This document shows, one piece after another, positions 26,451 through 33,688 of a stretch of 64,000 nt of DNA. This DNA comes from an uncultured Bacteroidales bacterium. Lineage in GTDB: Bacteria > Bacteroidota > Bacteroidia > Bacteroidales > Muribaculaceae. The translations under genes were made by a program, and so were the position numbers. The notes below the pieces were generated by a model, which saw only the letters and a list, made by a program, of their open reading frames with translations, ran no database searches and was not told the DNA's origin. The stretch is from positions 1-64,000 of the forward strand of contig CADAZN010000008.1 in the NCBI GenBank assembly GCA_902792435.1, written 5' to 3'. Each line of letters starts with the position of its first letter. Within the stretch, counting starts at the first letter, position 1.

Positions 26451-26900
26451 ATGAGTTATACACATTTAGTCTATCACATCGTTTGGCGCACATATCGCAG
26501 TTTGCCAGCTATCAATGAGGAGCATGAGCGTGACCTGTATGGTTACATATTGGGTTATGTCAACAATCACAAGAGTAAACTCTTTCGCATTGGAGGTATG
26601 CCCGACCATATCCACATGCTCATATCTATTCCTCCAGATGTGGCGGTGTCGGAGTTTGTAAGAGGGGTGAAATTTGCCACTAGCACTTGGTTGAAACAAA
26701 ACCCAGACTTCCCTCTTTTCTCAGGTTGGGGCGAAGGTTATGCAGCTTTTACCTACTCTAAAGACCAAATCCCTGTAGTTAAGCACTATATTATGAATCA
26801 GAAAGACCATCACAAGGTAACGACCTTTGCCGAAGAGTATAGGAAATTTATCCTTGACAATGGAGGCTCGATAGACGAGAGATTCTTCCTTAAAGACTGA
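26451..26900 (+). CDS. IS200/IS605-type Y1 transposase
   Basis: 149 aa, the normal length of TnpA-type Y1 HUH transposases. The HUH motif is in GMPDHIHMLISIP (about residues 48-60) and the catalytic tyrosine is probably in VVKHYIMNQKDHH (about 112-124). These enzymes cut single-stranded DNA at hairpins and join it without target duplication. ATG 26451 gives the family N-terminus (MSYTHLVYHIVWRTYRSLP); an upstream extension runs into the repeats. No accessory TnpB is present. The gene appears intact. Its flanking palindromes are its likely substrates. Confidence 0.92.
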   Translation: MSYTHLVYHIVWRTYRSLPAINEEHERDLYGYILGYVNNHKSKLFRIGGMPDHIHMLISIPPDVAVSEFVRGVKFATSTWLKQNPDFPLFSGWGEGYAAFTYSKDQIPVVKHYIMNQKDHHKVTTFAEEYRKFILDNGGSIDERFFLKD

Positions 26901-26906
26901 GATCAT

Positions 26907-27034
26907 GAGAGGGGGTCGCCGCAGGCGACGAGAATGGGGAGACGATTCTACCCCCAGTGCCTATATCTTCACTCGCTGTCGCTCGTCACGATATAGGTAC
27001 TGGGGGTTATCCAGCGGTCAGCCTCTGGCTGATC
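26907..27034. repeat. Inverted REP-like palindromes, right of the transposase
   Basis: GAGAGGGGGTCGCCGCAGGC (26907-) is the inverse of the hairpin at 26387-26412. A 56-base palindrome (26951-27006) has the same CCCCCAGT/ACTGGGGG ends as the left copies but a different centre (TATATC.../GATATA). A CAGCC-type hairpin in opposite orientation follows at 27012-27032. Confidence 0.8.
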
Positions 27035-27094
27035 CCAATTCTGCATTCTGCATTAAATAAGGCGCAGCCCAATTCTGTATTATGAATTATGCAT

Positions 27095-27667
27095 TCAAAT
27101 AACGGTGTCTTCGTCGATGAGGTTGTTGAGGAGGGCGTAGACGGTGAGGCCGGCGACGCTCTTGATGCCGGTCTTGCGCACGATGTTCTTGCGGTGGGTT
27201 GTCACCGTGAAGATGCTCACATTCAGGCGTGCGGCAATCTCCTTGTTGGATAACCCCTTTGCAACCTCTACAAGCACTGCCGTCTCGCGCTTTGTTAGCT
27301 CGTGGTTGCTTATAGTTGCATCGCTGGCCGATGTCTTGGCGCTGATGTCAAGCACAGTCTGCAGAATAGACTGTCGCGTGTCGCGAATGTCAATCACCCC
27401 GTCAAATCGTCTCAACCTCGACTGCTTTACATATTGGTAAAGCAATGCCACCACAGCCATGTTGCGACCGTTGCGCAGCTCATTGACATTATCGTTGAGA
27501 GTTGGGTTGATGATGAGGATATCGGGTTTTAGCACGTCAATACGGTTCGCTAGGTCGTCAGCACTGTATTCGGGCTTCAATATCTTGAGCTCGGCATTGT
27601 TAAGAGTTGCCACAAGTCCCTCAACAATCACCTCCGAAGGCTCTACTATTAAAACTCTCCTTTTCAT
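27095..27667 (-). CDS. LuxR-type regulator with a degenerate receiver domain
   Basis: 190 aa. N-terminal receiver-like domain (about 1-110) and C-terminal LuxR helix-turn-helix (about 122-185: LTKRETAVLVEVAKGLSNKEIAARLNVS, TVTTHRKNI). The phospho-acceptor aspartate is replaced by Asn54 (PDILIINPTL), and the N-terminal acidic pair is reduced to VEPSE, so ordinary phosphorylation is unlikely. It overlaps the end of the hemerythrin gene by four bases (ATGA), a sign of translational coupling, and probably regulates that gene or a nitrosative/oxidative stress response. I infer the role from position only. Confidence 0.85.
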   Translation of the reverse strand: MKRRVLIVEPSEVIVEGLVATLNNAELKILKPEYSADDLANRIDVLKPDILIINPTLNDNVNELRNGRNMAVVALLYQYVKQSRLRRFDGVIDIRDTRQSILQTVLDISAKTSASDATISNHELTKRETAVLVEVAKGLSNKEIAARLNVSIFTVTTHRKNIVRKTGIKSVAGLTVYALLNNLIDEDTVI

Positions 27668-28431
27668 CGGCGTGTGGTTTTTTCGAGTTGTTTAACGTAT
27701 GGACCCAGTATTTTGTCCTCGATGATTGCATGCTTGCGCAAGTCGCGTGATAGCTGGAGGATGTCGAAAATCATGTCGATGGCATCATCATCGGCATGTG
27801 ATGACGAATTTAGCTCCCCCTCTAAGATAGAGGGGGATACAGGGGGAGTATGAGTGCCCCCACTGTTTGATGAGCCAGGCAGATATTTGAAAATAATCTG
27901 CACCAGGTCGCTAAGCTTGTCCTCAAGATTGTCGTGAGAATCGAGGAAGTCTTTAATCTTGAAATTGTCGTCACTCTCACCAGCAAGCAGATGGCTGATG
28001 TGAGGATACACTATCTTCTCCTCGTGGGCGAAATGCTCACGCACCTCCTCGATATAGGCACTGAAAAACTGCTTTATCGCCTTGCCGGCGCGAGAGGGAA
28101 GCATCTCGGCTATCTTCTCCAGGTGAAGACCTATGTGCGGCAGACGTCGGTTGAGATAGTAGTCGTGTGAGCGCAGCAAGTAAGGCACCAAGCCCTCCAT
28201 GGGTGTGGCACGCAGTGTGGCTGCCGACGGGAAATAGTTGTCGTTGCTGTAGACCTCGCAAATGAGCAGGAAGAATTGCGGATCAACGTCATGCTCGGTG
28301 CACACCTGAGCTATCGTCTTGTCGCCAAAGCCCATGGGGATGCCAAAGTGTGACAAGGTGAGCAGCAATTGTGGCTGTGCAGTAATAAGCGCCGATAGGT
28401 TGTTGGTTTCGTTGTAAAGATATTCAGTCAT
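27664..28431 (-). CDS. Hemerythrin-domain (ScdA/YtfE-like) repair protein with an in-frame palindrome insert
   Basis: 255 aa. N-terminal ScdA_N-like segment (about 15-60: SHFGIPMGFGDKTIAQVCTEHDVD) in which the usual Cys pair is absent, then a hemerythrin four-helix domain with di-iron ligands in RSHDYYLNRRLPHI, HFAHEEKIVYPHI, DSHDNL and HAIIEDKIL. Related RIC proteins repair iron-sulfur clusters damaged by NO or oxidants. Residues about 193-207 (THTPPVSPSILEGEL) are encoded by a palindromic repeat (27812-27854) also present between genes at 40.8 kb; it falls in the loop before the last helix. First gene of a two-gene operon with the LuxR-type regulator. Confidence 0.87.
   Translation of the reverse strand: MTEYLYNETNNLSALITAQPQLLLTLSHFGIPMGFGDKTIAQVCTEHDVDPQFFLLICEVYSNDNYFPSAATLRATPMEGLVPYLLRSHDYYLNRRLPHIGLHLEKIAEMLPSRAGKAIKQFFSAYIEEVREHFAHEEKIVYPHISHLLAGESDDNFKIKDFLDSHDNLEDKLSDLVQIIFKYLPGSSNSGGTHTPPVSPSILEGELNSSSHADDDAIDMIFDILQLSRDLRKHAIIEDKILGPYVKQLEKTTRR
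27812..27854. repeat. Palindromic element inside the hemerythrin gene
   Basis: AGCTCCCCCTCTAAGATAGA followed by GGGGG and, a few bases on, GGGGGAGTATGAGTG. The core is a CCCTCT-AAGATA-GAGGG palindrome and matches the right-hand copy at 40.9 kb over about 40 bases. It is read in frame as extra residues. Confidence 0.8.
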
Positions 28432-28453
28432 GATTTTGGTTGTTTTTATGCTA

Positions 28454-28497
28454 CAAAGTTAGGGAGAATTTTGCAGAAAGCAAAATCCTCCCTAACT
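28454..28497 (-). promoter_or_regulatory. Hemerythrin operon promoter within an 18-bp dyad
   Basis: TAACTTTG (minus, 28454-28461) and TTG (28481-28483) are 19 bases apart. An inverted repeat, 28457-28474 with 28480-28497 (one mismatch, 5-base centre AGAAA), spans the whole promoter. It could be an operator for a dimeric regulator or a terminator hairpin for pepD upstream; a T run is lacking. Confidence 0.6.
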
Positions 28498-28539
28498 AGT
28501 CTTTCTAGAATGTCTAGAACTTCTAGAATTTCTAGATAT
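28496..28539. repeat. CTAGAA-type short repeats
   Basis: Four TCTAGA palindromes at about 11-base spacing between pepD and the hemerythrin promoter. Related TCTAGA/CTAGAT units occur at 35050-35080. Confidence 0.65.
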
Positions 28540-28559
28540 AGCTTATAATAAATAATTCT

Positions 28560-30017
28560 TTATTTCACGGGCACTTCCTCGAGAGCCTTAACCAGCAGTT
28601 TCCAGAATGGCTCGGCTGCGGGGATATAGGCGCGCTCGATTGTTGTGTGGGGGCTCTTCAGTGTTGGACCGAAGCTCACTACGTCCATGTGTGGATACTT
28701 GCCCAGAATGATTGAGCACTCCAGGCCGGCGTGGTCAACTTGCACAATGCCATCTTCCTTGAAGAGCTTCTTATAGATGTCGAGAAGCATGTGCAGAGCC
28801 TCGCTGTCGGGGTTTGGATCCCAGCCAATGTAGTCGCCACCAGTCTCAACCTTGAAGTCGGCGAGGTGGAAGCAAGTCATGAGCATCTTCACGATGTAGT
28901 CCTTCATGTCCTCACGTGCCGAACGTGCAAGAATCTTCACTGCTGCCTTGCCGTCCTCGATGTCGATGATAGCGAGGTTGCTAGAGGTCTCAACCACGTT
29001 GGGATAAGCAGGAATGAAGCGCACAACGCCGTCATGGCAAGCGTAGAGTGCACGCAGGATAGTAGTTTGGTCGTCGAGCGCCATCTTCATCTTGGGACGG
29101 TCAACCTTCTTGAGAGTGAGGTCAACATTGTCCTCGATGAGCTTGAACTGGCTCTCAAATTCGGCCTTCAAGGTCTTGATGAGCTTCTTCATTCCCTTGA
29201 GGTTGTCCTCGGGAAGGGTCATCACGGTCTCGGCCTTGAATGGGATGGCATTGCGCATGTTGCCGCCGTGCCAGCTCACTAAGCGAGCCTTGTGGTCCTT
29301 AATAGCGAGTTGAGCCAAGCGAACCATCAGCTTGTTGGCGTTGGCGCGGCCCTCATGAATCTCGAGTCCGCTGTGTCCGCCCTTCAAGCCCTTGAGGGTG
29401 ATGCGCACTGCAATCTCGCCGGCAGTGGTCTTCACCTCGTTGTATTTGCGTGTGCAGGTAACGTCGATACCACCTGCGCTACCAATCACAAACTTGCCCC
29501 AGGTCTCACTGTCGAGGTTGAAGAGGATGTCGCCCTTCATCTGGCCCTTTGGCAGGTCGTTGGCGCCATACATGCCAGTCTCCTCGTCCTTGGTTATAAG
29601 GCCCTCGATAGGACCGTGCTTGAGAGTGTTGTCCTCCATCACTGCCATGATAGCTGCGATGCCAAGACCGTCGTCGGCTCCCAAGGTGGTGCCGCGAGCC
29701 TTGATCCAGTCGCCGTCGATATATGGCTCAATGGGGTCGGTCTCAAAGTTGTGCTTGCTCTCGGGAGTCTTTTGTGGAACCATGTCCATGTGGGCTTGCA
29801 TAGTAATGCACTTGCGGTTCTCCATGCCTGGAGTGGCGGGCTTGCGCATCACGATGTTGCCAGCAGGATCTTGGAATGCCTCAACGCCAACTTTCTTGGC
29901 GAAATCGAGCAGATATTGTTGTATTTTTTCTACATGTCCCGATGGACGTGGAACTTGTGTGAGCGCATAGAAGTTGCGCCAGATGCACGTTGGTTGAAGT
30001 TTTTCAATCTCGTTCAT
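28560..30017 (-). CDS. pepD: Aminoacyl-histidine dipeptidase (peptidase D)
   Basis: 485 aa, family length. Zinc-dependent M20 dipeptidase that cleaves Xaa-His and other dipeptides in the cytoplasm. Ligand motifs: QAHMDMVP (H76, D78), TTLGADDGLGIA (D115), KDEETGMYGA (E145/E146), NLDSETWG, and the C-terminal SPHTTIERAYIPA. The ATG at 30017 gives the standard start (MNEIEKLQPTCIWRNF). It is transcribed divergently from the Nudix gene from adjacent promoters. Confidence 0.95.
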   Translation of the reverse strand: MNEIEKLQPTCIWRNFYALTQVPRPSGHVEKIQQYLLDFAKKVGVEAFQDPAGNIVMRKPATPGMENRKCITMQAHMDMVPQKTPESKHNFETDPIEPYIDGDWIKARGTTLGADDGLGIAAIMAVMEDNTLKHGPIEGLITKDEETGMYGANDLPKGQMKGDILFNLDSETWGKFVIGSAGGIDVTCTRKYNEVKTTAGEIAVRITLKGLKGGHSGLEIHEGRANANKLMVRLAQLAIKDHKARLVSWHGGNMRNAIPFKAETVMTLPEDNLKGMKKLIKTLKAEFESQFKLIEDNVDLTLKKVDRPKMKMALDDQTTILRALYACHDGVVRFIPAYPNVVETSSNLAIIDIEDGKAAVKILARSAREDMKDYIVKMLMTCFHLADFKVETGGDYIGWDPNPDSEALHMLLDIYKKLFKEDGIVQVDHAGLECSIILGKYPHMDVVSFGPTLKSPHTTIERAYIPAAEPFWKLLVKALEEVPVK

Positions 30018-30063
30018 AATAGTGTTTTAGTTAATGTGTATAGTTTTCATTGTTTCAATGCCA

Positions 30064-30096
30064 CAAAGATAACGATTTTGCGCCACATCTCACAAA
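30064..30096 (-). promoter_or_regulatory. pepD promoter
   Basis: TTTG (minus, 30093-30096), 21 bases, then TATCTTTG (30064-30071). Confidence 0.7.
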
Positions 30097-30111
30097 TTTA
30101 TAGGATAAAAA

Positions 30112-30143
30112 TTTGGTGAATTGGAAAAAGAGTGCTATCTTTG
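30112..30143 (+). promoter_or_regulatory. Nudix-sirtuin operon promoter
   Basis: TTTG (30112-30115), 20 bases, then TATCTTTG (30136-30143). It lies back to back with the pepD promoter. Confidence 0.75.
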
Positions 30144-30176
30144 CGTAAAAATTACATACTATTAGACGTTTCAAAA

Positions 30177-30863
30177 ATGGAAGAACTGAAGTATAGTTAC
30201 AAGTATCCGCATCCTGCTGTTACTACCGACTGCGTGATATTTGGTTTTGATGGAACTAAACTCAAAGTGCTGCTCATTGAGCGTGGCATTGAGCCCTTCA
30301 AGGGCAAGTGGGCTTTGCCTGGTGGATTCCTTCGCATGGATGAGGATGCAATGAAAGGTGCATTGCGCGAGCTCAAGGAGGAGACGGGGCTTGATGGTGC
30401 TTACATCAAGCAGTTTCACACATTCACATCTCCTAACCGTGATCCACGTGAGAGAGTGATAACAATTGCTTATTATGCTCTGGTGCGCTTGAGGGAAGTG
30501 AAAGGCGGCGATGATGCCGCACGGGCCGAGTGGTTCTCGCTCGACGAGGTGCCTGCATTGGCATTTGACCACGACCAAATTCTTCGCATAGCAAGCTATG
30601 AGCTCAAGAAGCAAATTCATTTTGAGCCAGTAGGCTTTGAACTGCTTTCCGAGCAGTTTACTATCAAAGAGTTGCAATCGCTCTATGAGTCAATTCTTGA
30701 CGTGAAATTCGACCGTCGCAACTTCTATAAGAAGATGCAGCACTTGGAGTTGCTCAAGCAAGTTGACACTGGAGAGTCGCAACCTCGTCAGCCATTCCTC
30801 TTTGAGTTCAATTCTGAGAAATATTCCGAGCTCAAACACAAGGGATTCCGCCTCGAATTCTAA
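30177..30863 (+). CDS. Nudix hydrolase with C-terminal winged-helix (NrtR-like)
   Basis: 228 aa. A complete Nudix box at residues 50-72 (G-x5-E-x7-REL-x-EE-x-GL), so the catalytic residues are intact. After the Nudix fold (about 10-145) comes a C-terminal region (about 150-228: FELLSEQFTIKELQSLYESIL, RRNFYKKM) that resembles the winged helix of NrtR-type regulators; in Bacteroides a related protein (AraR) controls arabinose genes. NrtR proteins sense ADP-ribose-type ligands. The ATG at 30177 follows the promoter by 33 bases. The sirtuin gene follows after 33 bases. It may be a hydrolase, a regulator, or both. Confidence 0.85.
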   Translation: MEELKYSYKYPHPAVTTDCVIFGFDGTKLKVLLIERGIEPFKGKWALPGGFLRMDEDAMKGALRELKEETGLDGAYIKQFHTFTSPNRDPRERVITIAYYALVRLREVKGGDDAARAEWFSLDEVPALAFDHDQILRIASYELKKQIHFEPVGFELLSEQFTIKELQSLYESILDVKFDRRNFYKKMQHLELLKQVDTGESQPRQPFLFEFNSEKYSELKHKGFRLEF

Positions 30864-30896
30864 TAAATAACCCCCAATGTATAACTATCAACGATT

Positions 30897-31595
30897 ATGA
30901 AAAAATTAGTAGTTTCAACAGGCGCTGGCATTAGTGCCGAGAGTGGTATCAAAACTTTCCGTGATGCCGACGGACTATGGGAGAACTATCCCGTGATGGA
31001 CGTGGCAAGCCATACTGGATTCCTGCGCAACCCGCCTCTCATACACCAGTTTTACAATGGACTCAGGGCAAAACTGGTTAAAGCCCAACCCAATGCGGCT
31101 CACACAGGGCTCGTGGAGCTTGAAAAGTACTTTGATGTGGATGTTATCACTCAAAACGTTGACGACCTGCACGAGCGCGCAGGCTCAAGCAATGTGCTCC
31201 ACCTGCATGGCGAACTCATGAAAGTGCGCTCGTTGAAAGATGAGTCTCGTGTCTATAAGTTGCCATGCGATCAGCTTACCGATAAAGGCTTGGAGACCAG
31301 CGTTGACACTCGCGACAGCTATGGTGATCCAGTGCGTCCGCACATCGTGTTCTTTGAAGAAGCGGTGCCAAATTTTGACCGTGCATGCATGCTTGCGCAG
31401 AAGGCCGATATTTTCGTAGTAATTGGTACATCTCTAGTGGTTTACCCCGCTGCATCGCTGTTGCACTATGCGCCACGCAACGCCGAAGTCTACTACATTG
31501 ACCCACGTCCCAGTGCAGTGCCTGATTATGTGCACGTCATCCCCAAGACTGCTACCGAAGGCGTGAAAGAACTCATCTCAATCCTTACAAAATAA
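30897..31595 (+). CDS. cobB: NAD-dependent protein deacylase (sirtuin) with reduced zinc site
   Basis: 232 aa. Removes acyl groups from lysines using NAD+, producing O-acyl-ADP-ribose and nicotinamide. Motifs: GAGIS (9-13), TQNVDDLHERAG (85-96) and catalytic His104 in LHLHGEL. The zinc ribbon, which normally has four Cys after this motif, holds only Cys124, so the module appears to be non-zinc-binding. The Tyr of the desuccinylase Y-x-x-R motif is present (Y53) but the Arg is one residue late (R57). It is the second gene after the Nudix protein and ends before a terminator. Confidence 0.92.
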   Translation: MKKLVVSTGAGISAESGIKTFRDADGLWENYPVMDVASHTGFLRNPPLIHQFYNGLRAKLVKAQPNAAHTGLVELEKYFDVDVITQNVDDLHERAGSSNVLHLHGELMKVRSLKDESRVYKLPCDQLTDKGLETSVDTRDSYGDPVRPHIVFFEEAVPNFDRACMLAQKADIFVVIGTSLVVYPAASLLHYAPRNAEVYYIDPRPSAVPDYVHVIPKTATEGVKELISILTK

Positions 31596-31623
31596 GAGGA
31601 GATAGAAAACCCAAAGGCAAACT

Positions 31624-31672
31624 AAGTGAACAAGAGGGGAGAGCTCCCTTTTTGTTCACTTTTGCTTTTTTT
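31624..31672 (+). terminator. Terminator of the Nudix-sirtuin operon
   Basis: AAGTGAACAA.AGGG pairs with CTCCCT...TTGTTCACTT, followed by TTGCTTTTTTT. Confidence 0.85.
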
Positions 31673-31705
31673 ACGCATGCGCGTGAAAAAAGATGCTGAA
31701 AATGA

Positions 31706-31735
31706 TTGTGGATTAGAAAATTATGCGTACCTTTG
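31706..31735 (+). promoter_or_regulatory. rpsA promoter
   Basis: TTG (31706-31708), 19 bases, then TACCTTTG (31728-31735). About 60 bases of leader precede the ATG. Confidence 0.75.
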
Positions 31736-31801
31736 CAGTCGCGTTTTCCGGGAACGAATCTGGAAGACCTGTGATTATTAACTTTTTTATTAACTATTTA
31801 A

Positions 31802-33595
31802 ATGAGCGAAGAATTAAAAAATTCTCCAATTTCACCTATTGAGGACTTCGATTGGGAAGCCTTTGAGAGAGGTGATGTAAACAAAAATGAGTCTCACGAG
31901 GCTCTGGAAGCCGCCTACGACAAGTCGCTTGGCGCTATCAAGGACAAAGAAGTAACCGAAGGTACTGTTATCTCAATCAACAAGCGCGAGGTAGTAGTTA
32001 ACATTGGCTACAAGTCAGACGGTATTATTCCATTTAACGAGTTCCGTTACAACCCCGACCTGAAGGTAGGCGACACCGTTGAGGTTTTCGTTGAGAATCA
32101 GGAGGACAGCAAAGGCCAGCTGGTGCTCTCGCACAAGAAAGCTCGCACTGCTAAGAGTTGGGAGCGCGTTAACCAGGCGCTTGAGAATGATGAAATCATC
32201 AAGGGTTACATCAAGTGTCGCACTAAGGGTGGTATGATCGTTGACGTATTTGGTATCGAGGCATTCTTGCCAGGTAGCCAGATTGACGTTAAGCCCATCC
32301 GCGACTACGACATGTTTGTCGACAAGACTATGGAGTTCAAGGTTGTGAAAATCAACCAGGAGTACAAGAACGTTGTTGTTTCTCACAAGGCTCTTATCGA
32401 GGCCGAGCTTGAGCAACAGCGCAAGGAAATCATCGCTAAGCTCGAGAAGGGTCAAGTGCTTGAGGGTACCGTTAAGAACATCACTACCTACGGTGTATTT
32501 ATCGACCTTGGTGGTGTTGACGGACTTATCCACATTACCGACCTCTCTTGGGGCCGCGTAAACAATCCAGCCGACATCGTAGAGCCCGATCAGAAGCTCA
32601 ACGTTGTTATCCTCGACTTCGACGAGGAGAAGAAGCGCATCGCTTTGGGTCTCAAGCAGCTCCAGCCACATCCATGGGATAAGCTCGACGAGAACCTGAA
32701 GGTTGGCGACAAGGTTACCGGTAAGGTTGTTGTTATGACCGACTACGGAGCATTCGTTGAAATCGCTCCTGGCGTTGAGGGTCTTATCCACGTGAGCGAG
32801 ATGAGCTGGTCACAGCACCTGCGCAGCGCTCAGGACTTCTTGAAGGTTGGCGACGAGGTAGAGGCAGTTATCCTCACTCTCGACCGCGACGATCGCAAGA
32901 TGTCGCTTGGTATCAAGCAACTCAGAGAGAATCCTTGGGACAAGATCGAGGAGCGTTACCCAGTTGGCTCGAAGCACAATGCAAAGGTTCGCAACTTCAC
33001 CAACTTTGGTGTATTTGTAGAGCTTGAGGAAGGCGTTGATGGTCTTATCCACATCAGCGACCTCAGCTGGACCAAGAAGATTAAGCACCCAAGTGAGTTC
33101 ACTCAGATTGGTGCCGACATCGAGGTTGTAGTTCTTGAGATTGACAAGGACAACCGTCGTTTGAGCCTTGGCCACAAGCAGCTCGAGGACAATCCTTGGG
33201 ACAACTTCGAGACTATCTACACCGTTGGTAGCATCCACGAGGGTACTATTACCGAGCTTCTCGACAAGGGCGCTGTAATCAGCCTGCCTTACGGTGTTGA
33301 GGGCTTCGCAACTCCTAAGCACCTCGTGAAAGAGGATGGCACTCCTGCTAAGCAGGATGAGAAACTTCAATTCAAGGTTATCGAGTTCAACAAGGATGCT
33401 AAGCGCATCATCTTGAGCCACAGCCGCATCTTCGAGGATGAGCAAAAGGCAGAGGCTCGCAAGGCACGCAAGGCCGCTAGCAAGCAGCAGGCCGAGGAGC
33501 AGCCAGTAGCACAGTCGAGCAACATCGAGAAGACCACTCTGGGCGACATCGATGCTCTCGCCGAGCTCAAGCAAAAACTCGAGAAGGGTGAGTAA
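31802..33595 (+). CDS. rpsA: 30S ribosomal protein S1
   Basis: 597 aa. Binds mRNA leaders and helps load and unfold mRNA on the 30S subunit. Six S1 (OB-fold) domains follow one another at about residues 48-115, 132-200, 217-287, 304-374, 391-461 and 478-545; the third to fifth have the typical 'YGVFIDLGG.DGLIHITDLSW' core. The C-terminal tail is charged (KARKAASKQQAEEQ). S1 is essential where Shine-Dalgarno sites are weak, as in Bacteroidetes. Monocistronic with its own promoter and terminator. Confidence 0.97.
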   Translation: MSEELKNSPISPIEDFDWEAFERGDVNKNESHEALEAAYDKSLGAIKDKEVTEGTVISINKREVVVNIGYKSDGIIPFNEFRYNPDLKVGDTVEVFVENQEDSKGQLVLSHKKARTAKSWERVNQALENDEIIKGYIKCRTKGGMIVDVFGIEAFLPGSQIDVKPIRDYDMFVDKTMEFKVVKINQEYKNVVVSHKALIEAELEQQRKEIIAKLEKGQVLEGTVKNITTYGVFIDLGGVDGLIHITDLSWGRVNNPADIVEPDQKLNVVILDFDEEKKRIALGLKQLQPHPWDKLDENLKVGDKVTGKVVVMTDYGAFVEIAPGVEGLIHVSEMSWSQHLRSAQDFLKVGDEVEAVILTLDRDDRKMSLGIKQLRENPWDKIEERYPVGSKHNAKVRNFTNFGVFVELEEGVDGLIHISDLSWTKKIKHPSEFTQIGADIEVVVLEIDKDNRRLSLGHKQLEDNPWDNFETIYTVGSIHEGTITELLDKGAVISLPYGVEGFATPKHLVKEDGTPAKQDEKLQFKVIEFNKDAKRIILSHSRIFEDEQKAEARKARKAASKQQAEEQPVAQSSNIEKTTLGDIDALAELKQKLEKGE

Positions 33596-33627
33596 TCTCA
33601 CTCATTGAGATTTAACTCTTGAAAATT

Positions 33628-33665
33628 AAAAGCACCAGGTTCTGTGTGAACTTGGTGCTTTTTTA
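33628..33665 (+). terminator. rpsA terminator
   Basis: AAAAGCACCA..TTC pairs with GAA.TTGGTGCTTTT around TGTGT, followed by more T. The A-rich left side could also end the convergent gene at 33689. Confidence 0.85.
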
Positions 33666-33688
33666 TTTTTTATTATAGACTAGTCGTG

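Larger units (their letters stand above)
26072..27034 (+). mobile_element. IS200-like/REPtron element
   Basis: A Y1 transposase gene (26451-26900) is bracketed by inversely oriented REP-like palindromes. On the left are the 106-bp units ending in a GCGACCCCCTTGAGAG hairpin. On the right are GAGAGGGGGTCGC (26907 on), a CCCCCAGT/ACTGGGGG palindrome (26951-27006) and an inverted CAGCC-type hairpin (27012-27032). The symmetry suggests that one family of hairpins is processed by this transposase. Confidence 0.65.

Noticed and set aside
29292-30119. 275-codon plus-strand frame opposite pepD
   Set aside because: Antisense to pepD, whose zinc motifs are intact; it even covers both pepD and Nudix promoters.
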